From assembly GCF_014648255.1 (NCBI RefSeq), contig NZ_BMQT01000001.1, positions 248,001 through 312,000 of the forward strand: 64,000 nt of DNA, given 5' to 3'. Shown in pieces: positions 33,762-42,420 of this stretch; position 1 is the first letter of the stretch; each line of letters starts with the position of its first letter. Source of the DNA: Nocardioides albus. Lineage in GTDB: Bacteria > Actinomycetota > Actinomycetes > Propionibacteriales > Nocardioidaceae. Below the pieces are notes generated by a model. The model saw only the letters and a program-made list of their open reading frames with translations, was not told the origin of the DNA and searched no databases. The position numbers and the translations under genes are program-made.

Positions 33762-34850
33762 GTGAAGAACAACATCAAAAAGGCCGCCGCCGGCGGTTTC
33801 GCCGCGGTTTTGACCGCTGCCGCGCTCGCCGCGTGCGGAGAGGCGCCGGCCGAGCGCGCCGGAGAGGGGAACAGCGACTACCTTCCCTGCATCGTCTCCG
33901 ACGAGGGCGGCTTCGACGACAAGTCGTTCAACCAGCTCAGCTACGAGGGCGTGAAGGAAGCCGCCGACGAGCTGGGCGCGAGCTTCAAGGACGTCGAGTC
34001 CAACAGCCCCAACGACTACACCTCCAACCTGGAGAGCCTGGTCGGGCAGGGCTGCGACACCATCGTGACCGTCGGCTTCGCTCTTTCGGCGGCGACGATC
34101 GAGTCCGCGAAGGCCAATCCGGAGACCGAGTACGTCCTGATCGACGACGCGGCCGACGCCGACTTCGACGGTAAGACCGACGCCGAGAACATCAAGCCGA
34201 TCCTCTACGACACCGCCCAGGCCGCGTTCCTGGCCGGCTACGTCGCCGCCGACTACACCAAGACCGGCGTCGTGGGCACCTACGGCGGCCAGCCCTTCCC
34301 GACCGTGACGATCTTCATGGACGGCTTCAAGCAGGGCGTGGAGTACTACGCGAAGACAAAGAAGAAGGACGTCAAGGTCGTCGGCTACGAAGGCGGCGAG
34401 AAGGGCTCCTTCACCGGCGAGTTCGTCGCCAACGAGAAGGCCACCAACACCGCCCGCCAGATCATCCAGCAGGACGCCGACGTGATCCTGCCGGTCGGCG
34501 GCCCGATCTACCAGGGTGCGCTCACCGCGATCGAGGACTCTGGCAAGGAGGTCGCCCTGATCGGTGTCGACGCCGACTTCTACGAGACCGACCCGAAGAC
34601 CCAGGACGTCGTGCTCACCTCGATCCTGAAGAACATGAAGACCTCCACCACGGACGTCGTCAAGGCCGCCGGTGAGGACGAGTTCGACGCGACGCCGTAC
34701 GTCGGCACCCTCGAGAACGACGGGGTCGGCCTGGCGCCGTTCCACAACTTCGAGTCGAAGGTCTCCGACACCCTTCCGGCCGAGCTCGAGGAGGTCACCG
34801 CCGGGATCAAGGACGGCTCGATCAAGGTCAACTCCTACCTCGCGAAGTGA
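33762..34850 (+). CDS. BMP-family nucleoside-binding lipoprotein
   Basis: A 362-residue basic membrane protein-type (PnrA-like) binding lipoprotein. GTG 33762 has a GGAGG site 7 nt upstream. The signal peptide ends in the lipobox LAAC (Cys near residue 24). The mature part begins PCIVSDEGGFDDKSFNQLSYEG, the purine-binding loop of the family, and has VILPVGGPIYQGAL near residue 245. It captures nucleosides for the downstream ATPase and permeases. A strong hairpin separates it from these genes. Confidence 0.9.
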   Translation: MKNNIKKAAAGGFAAVLTAAALAACGEAPAERAGEGNSDYLPCIVSDEGGFDDKSFNQLSYEGVKEAADELGASFKDVESNSPNDYTSNLESLVGQGCDTIVTVGFALSAATIESAKANPETEYVLIDDAADADFDGKTDAENIKPILYDTAQAAFLAGYVAADYTKTGVVGTYGGQPFPTVTIFMDGFKQGVEYYAKTKKKDVKVVGYEGGEKGSFTGEFVANEKATNTARQIIQQDADVILPVGGPIYQGALTAIEDSGKEVALIGVDADFYETDPKTQDVVLTSILKNMKTSTTDVVKAAGEDEFDATPYVGTLENDGVGLAPFHNFESKVSDTLPAELEEVTAGIKDGSIKVNSYLAK

Positions 34851-34869
34851 CCCAGCTCAGCTGAGCACC

Positions 34870-34898
34870 TGAGGGGGCCGGGTCACCCGGCCCCCTCA
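34870..34898 (+). terminator. hairpin between binding-protein and ATPase genes
   Basis: TGAGGGGGCCGGGT and ACCCGGCCCCCTCA form a near-continuous dyad 19 nt after the binding-protein stop. As an intra-operon element it would stop most transcripts and leave more binding protein than transporter. Confidence 0.75.
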
Positions 34899-34939
34899 CC
34901 TCTGGAATTTCTCCGTCCCTGCAAGGAATGATCCGTGCC

Positions 34940-36454
34940 ATGAGACTCGCGCTTCGCGACATCACCAAGCGCTTCGGCTCCCTGGTCGCCAACGACCACA
35001 TCTCTCTGACCGTCGAGCCAGGTGAGATCCACTGCCTCCTCGGCGAGAACGGCGCGGGCAAGTCCACGCTGATGAACGTGCTCTACGGCCTCTACCAGGC
35101 CGACGAGGGCGAGATCCTCATCGATGACGAGCCACAGCGCTTCAAGGGCCCCGGTGACGCCATGGCCGCCGGCATCGGCATGGTGCACCAGCACTTCATG
35201 CTCATCCCCGTCTTCACCGTGGCCGAGAACGTCATGCTCGGTCACGAGGCGACCGGTTTCGCCGGCAAGCTCGACCTCGACGCCGCGCGCAAGCTGGTCC
35301 AGGAGATCTCCGAGCGCTTCGGGTTCCAGGTGGATCCCGATGCGCTCGTCGAGGACCTTCCGGTCGGTGTGCAGCAGCGCGTCGAGATCATCAAGGCGCT
35401 CTCCCGCCACGCCGAGGTGCTCGTCTTCGACGAGCCGACCGCCGTCCTGACGCCCCAGGAGACCGACGAGCTGATGGCGATCATGCGCCAGCTCAAGGAG
35501 TCCGGCACCGGGATCGTGTTCATCACCCACAAGCTCCGTGAGGTGCGCGAGGTGGCCGACCGGATCACGGTCATCCGTCGTGGCACCGTGGTCGGTGAGG
35601 CCTCCCCCCAGGCCTCCAACGCCGAGCTCGCGGCACTGATGGTCGGCCGTCCGGTCGAGCTCAAGGTGCACAAGGAACCGGCTCAGCCGGGCGAGCGCGC
35701 GCTGGTCATCTCCGACCTCGTCGTCGCCGACGAGGACGGCCACGTCCACGTCGACGGCGTCAGCTTCCACATCGACGCCGGCGAGATCCTTGCGGTGGCG
35801 GGCGTCCAGGGCAACGGCCAGACCGAGCTCACCGAGGCGATGGTCGGCCTGGCCCCTCACGTCGAGGGTTCGATCAAGCTCGACGGACGCGAGATCGTGG
35901 GCCGCTCGGTGCGCAAGGCGCTCGAGGCGGGCATCGGGTTCATCCCCGAGGACCGCCAGGTCGACGGCCTGGTCAGCAACTTCACCATCGCCGAGAACCT
36001 CATGCTCAACCGCAGCTATGACAAGCCCTTCGTCTCCGGCGGGTCGCTGAACCTGAAGAAGCTCGACACCTTCGCCAAGGAGAAGCTGGCCGAGTACGAC
36101 GTACGCGCCCCGGGGGTCTCGACCCTGGCCGGGCAGCTCTCGGGCGGCAACCAGCAGAAGGTCGTCGTCGCCCGCGAGCTCTCGCGTGACCTGCGGCTTC
36201 TCGTCGCCTCTCAGCCGACTCGCGGCGTCGACGTCGGTTCGATCGAGTTCATCCACAAGCAGATCGTGGCGGCACGGGACTCGGGTGTCCCCGTGCTCGT
36301 CGTCTCCTCCGAGCTCGACGAGATCGCCGCTCTCGCCGACCGGATCATGGTCCTCTACCGCGGGCGGGTCGTGGGCATCGTCCCCGCCGACACCTCCCGC
36401 GACACCCTCGGCCTGATGATGGCCGGCGAGACTCCTGAAGGGATCGAGTCGTGA
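34940..36454 (+). CDS. nucleoside ABC transporter ATP-binding protein (two ABC domains)
   Basis: A 504-residue duplicated ATPase of the sugar/nucleoside CUT2-like family. Domain 1 has Walker A LLGENGAGKSTLMN, signature VGVQQRVEI and Walker B VLVFDEPTAVLT. Domain 2 (from about residue 260) has VAGVQGNGQTELTEAM as a degenerate Walker A, signature LSGGNQQKVVVAREL and LVASQPTRGVDVGS. The second Walker A is incomplete, as is normal in this family. ATG 34940 (MRLALRDITKRFG) matches the family start; an ATG at 34928 is too close to AAGGA to be good. It overlaps the first permease gene (GTGA). Confidence 0.92.
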   Translation: MRLALRDITKRFGSLVANDHISLTVEPGEIHCLLGENGAGKSTLMNVLYGLYQADEGEILIDDEPQRFKGPGDAMAAGIGMVHQHFMLIPVFTVAENVMLGHEATGFAGKLDLDAARKLVQEISERFGFQVDPDALVEDLPVGVQQRVEIIKALSRHAEVLVFDEPTAVLTPQETDELMAIMRQLKESGTGIVFITHKLREVREVADRITVIRRGTVVGEASPQASNAELAALMVGRPVELKVHKEPAQPGERALVISDLVVADEDGHVHVDGVSFHIDAGEILAVAGVQGNGQTELTEAMVGLAPHVEGSIKLDGREIVGRSVRKALEAGIGFIPEDRQVDGLVSNFTIAENLMLNRSYDKPFVSGGSLNLKKLDTFAKEKLAEYDVRAPGVSTLAGQLSGGNQQKVVVARELSRDLRLLVASQPTRGVDVGSIEFIHKQIVAARDSGVPVLVVSSELDEIAALADRIMVLYRGRVVGIVPADTSRDTLGLMMAGETPEGIES

Positions 36455-37728
36455 GCGAGAAGGGACCGGAGAACGAGCCGGTCGAGAACGAGCCGGTCGA
36501 GACGTCAGATGACCGCATCGGTGAGGGCCTCATGGACTCGTCGTCCGATGCTGACCGAGTGCCGGAGGCGAGCCGCTGGCACCTCGCGCTGCGCGAGATC
36601 ACCACGGGCAACGCCCTGGTCGCGGTGCTCTCGGTGCTGTTGGCGATGTTCTTCGGGTCGCTGATGATCCTCTTCACCGACGAGGACGTCCGCTACGGGC
36701 TCTCCTACTTCTTCGCCCGCCCCTCCGACACGTTCTACTACGGCTGGGAGGCCATCTCGGGGGCGTACGTCTCGCTGTGGCGGGGTGCGGTCTTCAACGA
36801 CCTGGGCGGCACGTTCACCCAGCAGATCAAGCCGATCACCGAGACGCTGAAGTTCGCTGCGCCGCTGACCCTGGCGGGGCTCGGCATCGGCCTCACCTTC
36901 CGCGCTGGTCTCTTCAACATCGGCGGCCGCGGCCAGATGCTGCTCGGTGGCGCCGCAGCCGCGTTCGTCGCGGTCAAGCTCGACCTGCCGATGATCGTGC
37001 ACCTGCCGCTCGCGATCCTCGCCGGCGCGCTGGTCGCCGCGCTGTGGGGTGGGATCGCCGGCATCCTGAAGGCGCTCACCGGCGCCCACGAGGTGATCGT
37101 CACGATCATGCTCAACTACGTCGGCTACTACCTGGTCTTCTACGCGCTGACCCGCGAGTCGCTGCTGCAGGCGCCCGGCTCGGCCAACCCGAAGTCGGCG
37201 CCGATGCCGGAGTCGGCGATCCTGCCGGACCTGCTCGGGCCCCAGTTCAACCTGCACGCAGGGTTCCTGCTCGCGGTGCTGGCGACGTTCCTGGTCTGGT
37301 GGATCCTCAACCGATCCTCGCTCGGCTACCGGTTCCGAGCCGTGGGTGAGAACCCCGCGGCGGCGAGGGCGGCCGGCATCAACGTCGGGGTCGCCTACGT
37401 CAGCGCCTTCATGATCTCGGGTGCGCTCGTCGGCCTGGCCGGCGTCAACCAGGTGCTCGGCTCGGTGACCGACGGCGCGACCAGCGGGCTCGATGCCGCG
37501 ATCGGCTTCGACGCCATCACCGTCGCGCTGCTGGGGCGGTCGCGACCGTTCGGCATCCTGGCCGCCGGTGTCCTGTTCGGCGCGTTCAAGTCCGGCGGCT
37601 TCTTCATGCAGGCCTCCGAAGGCATCCCGGTCGACATCGTCTTGGTGGTGCAGTCGCTGATCGTGCTGTTCCTCGCCGCGCCGCCTCTGGTGAAGGCGAT
37701 CTTCCGACTCCCCACGAAGGAGGCCTGA
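36451..37728 (+). CDS. nucleoside ABC transporter permease 1
   Basis: A 425-residue membrane protein of the BPD_transp_2 family. A polar N-terminus of about 45 residues is followed by about eight to ten hydrophobic segments. The family block FRAGLFNIGGRGQMLLGGAAA is near residue 150 and LGYRFRAVGENPAAARAAGI near residue 290. It pairs with the next gene product to form the channel of the nucleoside importer. The GTG start overlaps the ATPase stop. Confidence 0.9.
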   Translation: MSEKGPENEPVENEPVETSDDRIGEGLMDSSSDADRVPEASRWHLALREITTGNALVAVLSVLLAMFFGSLMILFTDEDVRYGLSYFFARPSDTFYYGWEAISGAYVSLWRGAVFNDLGGTFTQQIKPITETLKFAAPLTLAGLGIGLTFRAGLFNIGGRGQMLLGGAAAAFVAVKLDLPMIVHLPLAILAGALVAALWGGIAGILKALTGAHEVIVTIMLNYVGYYLVFYALTRESLLQAPGSANPKSAPMPESAILPDLLGPQFNLHAGFLLAVLATFLVWWILNRSSLGYRFRAVGENPAAARAAGINVGVAYVSAFMISGALVGLAGVNQVLGSVTDGATSGLDAAIGFDAITVALLGRSRPFGILAAGVLFGAFKSGGFFMQASEGIPVDIVLVVQSLIVLFLAAPPLVKAIFRLPTKEA

Positions 37729-37733
37729 GAACT

Positions 37734-39017
37734 GTGTCTGCTGTCGATCTTCCGGTGCAGGCCGACGCCCAAGGCGTCGCCGAACGGATCCCTGGCCTGT
37801 GGAAGCCGCCGATCGTCATGGGCGTGTTCACGATTCTGGTGGCGCTCCTGGTCCTGGTGAGCCCACGCGATGGTGACTCCACCTTCAGGTGGAGCCGGGA
37901 AGGCGACTGGTTCGCCATCCCGGACGTCTCGCTCCCGGCCAACCTCATCGTGTGGGTCGCTGTGCTGCTCTGCCTGCTCTGCACGGCGTACGCAGCCTGG
38001 CGGTCCTACTCCCGGCTCAAGACGCCCTTGGTGGTGGTCGCCGCGTTCGCCCTGTTCGCGGTGAGCGGCTTCCTGGCGTGGGCGGTCGCGGGCAAGACCC
38101 TTCCCGTGGTCGGTCTGCTCGCCGGCGCGCTCGCGTTGGCGGTGCCGCTGGTGTTCGGTGCCCTGGGCGGCGTACTCGGTGAGCGTGCGGGCGTGGTCAA
38201 CATCGCCATCGACGGGCAGCTGCTCTTCGGCGCCTTCGGCGCGGCGATCACCGCCTCGCTCACCGGCTCGCCGTGGGCGGGGCTCGTCGCGGCGATGGTC
38301 GCCGGCATGCTCGTCGCGCTGCTGCTCGGCCTGTTCGCCATCACCTACTGGGTCGAGCAGGTCATCGTCGGCGTCGTCCTCAACGTGCTCGTGATCGGGT
38401 TCACCAGCTTCATGTTCTCCCAGGTCCTCTCGGAGAACGCCGGCACGCTCAACAACCCGCCGCACTTCCCGCGCCTGGAGATCCCGCTGCTGTCCGGAGT
38501 CCCGGTCCTGGGCCCGATCTTCTTCCGCCAGACCATCCTGGTCTACGTGATGTACGCCGCGGTCTTCCTGGTCGCCTGGGCCCTCTACCGTTCCAAGTGG
38601 GGCCTGCGGGTGCGCGCGGTCGGCGAGCACCCGAAGGCCGCCGACACCGTCGGCATCGACGTGATCGCCACCCGCTATCGGACGGTGCTGCTGGCCGGCG
38701 CGATCGTGGGCATCGGCGGTGCGACGTACACGCTCGTCTCGGTGCCGTCCTTCGGCCGTGAGATGACCGGCGGCGCGGGATACATCGCCCTGGCTGCGGT
38801 CATCTTCGGGAAGTGGGATCCGATCAAGGCGACTCTGGCGGCGCTGCTGTTCGGCTTCGCCTCGAACGTCGAGTCGGTGCTCTCGGTCATCGGCTCACCG
38901 GTGCCGTCGCAGTTCATGCTGATGCTGCCGTACGTGGTGACCATCTTCGCCGTCGCCGGCCTGGTCGGCCACTCCAGGGCACCTGCCGCCGACGGCGTGC
39001 CCTACCGCAAGGGCTAG
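37734..39017 (+). CDS. nucleoside ABC transporter permease 2
   Basis: A 427-residue membrane protein of the same family as the preceding gene, 5 nt after it, with an AGGAGG ribosome site 9 nt before the GTG. ERAGVVNIAIDGQLLFGAFGA near residue 145 and WGLRVRAVGEHPKAADTVGI near residue 290 are the family blocks. It has extra hydrophobic segments at the N-terminus. The stop overlaps the stop of the convergent amidohydrolase gene. Confidence 0.9.
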   Translation: MSAVDLPVQADAQGVAERIPGLWKPPIVMGVFTILVALLVLVSPRDGDSTFRWSREGDWFAIPDVSLPANLIVWVAVLLCLLCTAYAAWRSYSRLKTPLVVVAAFALFAVSGFLAWAVAGKTLPVVGLLAGALALAVPLVFGALGGVLGERAGVVNIAIDGQLLFGAFGAAITASLTGSPWAGLVAAMVAGMLVALLLGLFAITYWVEQVIVGVVLNVLVIGFTSFMFSQVLSENAGTLNNPPHFPRLEIPLLSGVPVLGPIFFRQTILVYVMYAAVFLVAWALYRSKWGLRVRAVGEHPKAADTVGIDVIATRYRTVLLAGAIVGIGGATYTLVSVPSFGREMTGGAGYIALAAVIFGKWDPIKATLAALLFGFASNVESVLSVIGSPVPSQFMLMLPYVVTIFAVAGLVGHSRAPAADGVPYRKG

Positions 39018-40207
39018 CGGGGCTCGCTCAGCGTGCGGTGGGCGGCGGCGGCCAGGACCTTGGCGCCGACCCCCACCGCTCGCTCGTCGATGCGCAGGTC
39101 GCCCTGGTGGAGGTCGTAGGTGGGGCCGCCGGGGGTGCGCACGCCGAGGCGGAACATCGAGCCCGGGACCTGCTCCTGATACCAGCCGAAGTCCTCGCCG
39201 CCGAGGCTCTGGGCGGAGACGACCGCCCCGCGCTCGCCGAGGATGTCGCGGACCGTGGCGAGGAGGATCTGGTGGGAGGTCTCGTCGTTGCTCACCGGCG
39301 GGACACCCCGGGTGTAGTCGACCGCAGCCGTCACCCCGTAGGGCGCGATGATCTCCGCGACGACCTCGCGCACCACGTGCTCTACCTCGCTCCAGGCGTC
39401 GCTGTCGAGGATCCGCACCGTCCCCCCGACAGAACCGTGGGCGGGGATCACGTTGTGGGCCAGGCCGGCCGAGACCTTGCCCCACACCACGCTGATGCCG
39501 GCTCGGGGATCCATCCGCCGGCTCAGGATCACCGGCAGCTCGGTGGTGACCTTCGCGAGCGCGAAGACCAGGTCGCCGGTCAGGTGCGGGCGCGAGGTGT
39601 GTCCGCCGGTGCCGCTCAGATGCACGTCGATCACGTCGGACGCACTGGTCAGCGAGCCGGCACGGACCCCGACGCGCCCGACGTCGACGGTCGGGTCGCA
39701 GTGCAGCGCGAAGATCCGCTCGACGTCATCGAGCGCACCCAGGCTCATCAGGTGCAGCGCACCGCCCGGCATGACCTCCTCGGCGGGCTGGAAGAGCAGG
39801 CGTACGCCGCCGGGCAACGGTGACTCCCGGTGCAGGTCGGCCAGCGCCAGCCCCGCACCGAGCAGGGCTGTGGTGTGCACGTCGTGGCCGCAGGCGTGCG
39901 CGACGCCGGGAACGGTGCTCGTCCAGACGTCGGTGGTGACGTCGTCGACGGGCAGCGCATCCATGTCGCCGCGCAGCGCGACGACCTTGGTGTCCTTCCC
40001 GTCCCCGCCCAGATCGGCGATCAGGCCGGTCGTGGACGGCCTGTCGACCTGCCAGCCGGCCTTCTCGAGCCGCTCGACGATCAGCTCGGTGGTGCGATGC
40101 TCCTGCCAGGAGAGCTCCGGGTGCGCGTGGATGTCGCGGCGCAGGTCGGTCAGCTCGGCGTCGTAGGCATCGACTCGCTCGGCGAGGAAAGCAGCAGGCT
40201 CCAGCAT
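39014..40207 (-). CDS. M20-family amidohydrolase (hippurate/N-acyl-amino-acid hydrolase type)
   Basis: A 397-residue metallo-amidohydrolase. RRDIHAHPELSWQEHRT is the N-terminal block, HACGHDVHTTALLGAG near residue 105 holds two metal histidines, LFQPAEEVMPGGAL near residue 138 the catalytic glutamate, and SGTGGHTSRPHLTGD the dimerisation-domain histidine. SLGGEDFGWY near the C-terminus carries the last metal ligands. It hydrolyses an acylated amino acid or amide; the substrate is unknown. It follows meaB on the same strand 12 nt later, perhaps with its own promoter (TAGTCT about 10 nt before the ATG). Confidence 0.88.
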   Translation of the reverse strand: MLEPAAFLAERVDAYDAELTDLRRDIHAHPELSWQEHRTTELIVERLEKAGWQVDRPSTTGLIADLGGDGKDTKVVALRGDMDALPVDDVTTDVWTSTVPGVAHACGHDVHTTALLGAGLALADLHRESPLPGGVRLLFQPAEEVMPGGALHLMSLGALDDVERIFALHCDPTVDVGRVGVRAGSLTSASDVIDVHLSGTGGHTSRPHLTGDLVFALAKVTTELPVILSRRMDPRAGISVVWGKVSAGLAHNVIPAHGSVGGTVRILDSDAWSEVEHVVREVVAEIIAPYGVTAAVDYTRGVPPVSNDETSHQILLATVRDILGERGAVVSAQSLGGEDFGWYQEQVPGSMFRLGVRTPGGPTYDLHQGDLRIDERAVGVGAKVLAAAAHRTLSEPR

Positions 40208-40219
40208 GGTTCCGCCAGA

Positions 40220-41200
40220 CTAATCGTTGTCGTAGGCGGCGAGGATCCTGTCCGCTGCCACCGTGGCCGGAAGCTCCCCGGAGAGCACCTCTTCGCGGAC
40301 CTCGTCTCGGATCGCCTTGACGCCCGAGGAGTGCTTGAGCCGCTGGTCGAGCTCGTCGCGGACGAGCGCCCAGGTGAAGTCGAGCTGCTGCTCGGCGCGC
40401 TTGGTCCTCAGCCCGTCCTCGCCGAGGTGCTTGCGATGGGCCATGACCTGCTCCCAGACGGAGTCGACGCCGTCGTCGTGCAGCGCCGAGGCGGTGATCA
40501 CCGGCGGTGCCCACTCCTCGCGCGAGCGCACCAGCCGGAGCGCGCCGGCGAGCTCGCGCGCTGCCGCGCGCGCCTCCTGCGCACGGTTGGGATCATCGGG
40601 GTCGGCCTTGTTGACCGCGATCACGTCGGAGATCTCCAGGATGCCCTTCTTGATGCCCTGCAGCTGGTCGCCGGTGCGTGCGATGGTGAGGAAAAGGAAC
40701 GTGTCGACCATCCCCGCGACCGTCACCTCGGACTGCCCGACACCGACCGTCTCGACCAGCACCACGTCATAGCCCGCCGCCTCCAGCACCGCCATCGCCT
40801 GCACGGTCGCCCTGGCGACACCGCCCAGCGTCCCGGCACTGGGCGAGGGCCGGATGAAGGCGTTCGGGTCGACGCTCAGTCGGGCCATGCGGGTCTTGTC
40901 TCCCAGGACCGAGCCGCCGGTGCGTACCGAAGAGGGGTCGACCGCCAGCACGCCGACCTTGAGGCCGCCAGCGGTCAGCCGGCTGCCGAGCGCCTCGATG
41001 AAGGTCGACTTGCCGACCCCCGGGACTCCGGAGATCCCGACCCGCACGGTGTCACCCGCAGGCAGGCGAGTGAGCAGCTCGCGCGCGATGTCCCGGTGCT
41101 GCGGCTTGGTCGACTCCACCAAGGTGATCGCCCGTGACACCGCCGCCCGTCTACCGTCGCGGATGCCGTCGAGAAGGTCGTGTACGTCGGGCCCAGGCAT
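40220..41200 (-). CDS. meaB: methylmalonyl-CoA mutase-associated GTPase MeaB
   Basis: A 326-residue G3E-family GTPase. Walker A GISGVPGVGKSTFIEALG is near residue 55, VLVETVGVGQSEVTVAGMVD near residue 140 is switch II, and AVNKADPDD near residue 190 is the base-specificity motif. MeaB guards methylmalonyl-CoA mutase during cofactor loading and reactivation. ATG 41200 is preferred because TAAGGT lies 8 nt upstream; the frame is open to an ATG at 41251. It is unusual that meaB is 3 kb from the mutase genes (44217-48199) with a kinase and an SDR gene between. Confidence 0.9.
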   Translation of the reverse strand: MPGPDVHDLLDGIRDGRRAAVSRAITLVESTKPQHRDIARELLTRLPAGDTVRVGISGVPGVGKSTFIEALGSRLTAGGLKVGVLAVDPSSVRTGGSVLGDKTRMARLSVDPNAFIRPSPSAGTLGGVARATVQAMAVLEAAGYDVVLVETVGVGQSEVTVAGMVDTFLFLTIARTGDQLQGIKKGILEISDVIAVNKADPDDPNRAQEARAAARELAGALRLVRSREEWAPPVITASALHDDGVDSVWEQVMAHRKHLGEDGLRTKRAEQQLDFTWALVRDELDQRLKHSSGVKAIRDEVREEVLSGELPATVAADRILAAYDND

Positions 41201-41207
41201 GGCCAGC

Positions 41208-41213
41208 ACCTTA
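41208..41213 (-). promoter_or_regulatory. -10 element for meaB
   Basis: TAAGGT on the minus strand ends 7 nt before ATG 41200. Confidence 0.45.
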
Positions 41214-41314
41214 GCCAAATCATCGGCATGCGGATCGTTCGGCTCGACCATCGAGCCGAACCCGCCAACTAATTCTTTGGACCACGATCATGTCCGGCTC
41301 TACGCTCGGCCACC

Positions 41315-42061
41315 GTGACCGAGGTGACGAGAACAGCAGTGGTGACCGGTGGCGGAACTGGTCTCGGACGCGCGATCGCGAGGCGGCTCGCCGCCGACGG
41401 GCTTGCCGTGACCATCGTCGGGCGGCGAGCGACGACGCTGAAGACCGCGGCCGAGGAGATCAACACCGCCGTGCACGCAGATCGGGTGACGTACGTCGTC
41501 GCCGACTGTGCCGAACCAGGTGACGTGCGCGCCCTGGCCGATGCCTGCCCAGACCGTCTGGACGTGCTCGTCCTCAATGCCGGTGGCTTCACTCCGGCGT
41601 CCGGCGACGACCTGGAGTCCCTGGCCTACGAGTGGGCGGCGGACTACCGGCTCAATGTGCTCACCGCGGTGCTCCCGGCCGAGGCTCTGCTCCCCCGACT
41701 CGCCCGTCCCGGCGGCCGGATCGTCGCGATGAGCTCGATCTCGGCACTACGCGGCCACGGTTCGTACGGAGCCGCCAAGGGCGCCATCAACACCTGGATC
41801 ACCGGGCTCGCGGCCGAGGTCGCGGCGGACGGGATCACCGCCAACGCAGTCGCCCCCGGCTTCGTCCCGGACACCGAGTTCTGGGACTCCCGCCGCAGCA
41901 CCGAGCTGATCGAGGAGCGGACCTCCCGGATCCCGGTGGGCCGCCCGGGCACGCCTGACGAGGTCGCCGCCCTAGTCGCTCACCTGACCTCACCTGACGC
42001 CGGTTTCACCACCGGCCAGGTCGTCGGTATCCACGGTGGAGCGCTTCTTGCCCGACTGTGA
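41315..42061 (+). CDS. SDR-family oxidoreductase
   Basis: A 248-residue classical short-chain dehydrogenase. Cofactor loop VVTGGGTGLGRAIARRLA is near residue 9, LVLNAGGFTPASGDD near residue 85, the catalytic serine in AMSSISALRGHGS, and the YxxxK pair in YGAAKGAINTW. The substrate is unknown. GTG 41315 is preceded by TACGCT 9 nt upstream. It is divergent from meaB and convergent with the decayed VapBC-like pair. Confidence 0.87.
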   Translation: MTEVTRTAVVTGGGTGLGRAIARRLAADGLAVTIVGRRATTLKTAAEEINTAVHADRVTYVVADCAEPGDVRALADACPDRLDVLVLNAGGFTPASGDDLESLAYEWAADYRLNVLTAVLPAEALLPRLARPGGRIVAMSSISALRGHGSYGAAKGAINTWITGLAAEVAADGITANAVAPGFVPDTEFWDSRRSTELIEERTSRIPVGRPGTPDEVAALVAHLTSPDAGFTTGQVVGIHGGALLARL

Positions 42062-42078
42062 CCGGCAGCGCCGCTGCG

Positions 42079-42213
42079 TCACGGAAGAACGTGAAGGCCG
42101 CGGCTTCGAGCCACTTCGCGAAGCCGCTCGTCGAAGCTGGCGAGCGACGCCGCATGCGCGGTGGCGGCCACGAGGACACAGCAGTCCGGCATCTTGAGTG
42201 GAGTGGCGCCCAA
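42079..42213 (-). pseudogene. VapC-like PIN-domain toxin, C-terminal fragment only
   Basis: The frame encodes KMPDCCVLVAATAHAASLAS followed by FDERLREVARSRGLHVLP and a stop. This is the last third of a VapC PIN domain (PDxxLxAxA and TFDxRL blocks). The N-terminal two thirds, including the first catalytic acidic residues, are missing. It follows directly on the stop of an antitoxin-like fragment, so an internal deletion probably joined the two. Confidence 0.7.
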
Positions 42214-42411
42214 TCAAGCTGGCCAGTCCTCGCGCAACTCTTCGAGATGACCCTCGCCGCGTCGCCGCGCAGCCAGCTGATCGGCCTCCTCACGTTCGAG
42301 GGCCTTCGCACCCTCCTCGGCTAGGGCCGCGATCAAGGCACCACGGGACTTCCCGGGCCAACGACGTTCCGCTGCCTCGAGGGCGGCGATCCCGGAGGTG
42401 GTGCACCGCGG
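42214..42411 (-). pseudogene. antitoxin-like fragment (VapB position), no start codon
   Basis: A 65-codon open frame containing ALEAAERRWPGKSRGALIAA and ending EELREDWPA, charged and helical like the C-terminal half of small antitoxins. There is no ATG, GTG or TTG at its head; a stop codon bounds it at 42412-42414. It is immediately upstream of the VapC fragment, the normal gene order of VapBC. Together with 42079-42213 it accounts for the gap between the SDR and kinase genes. Confidence 0.55.
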
Positions 42412-42420
42412 TCACGGCCG

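Noticed and set aside
36499..36512. GAGACGTCAGATG resembling the 21-nt array core inside the permease gene
   Set aside because: Only about ten bases match, it is within coding sequence, and it has no neighbouring unit; chance is sufficient.
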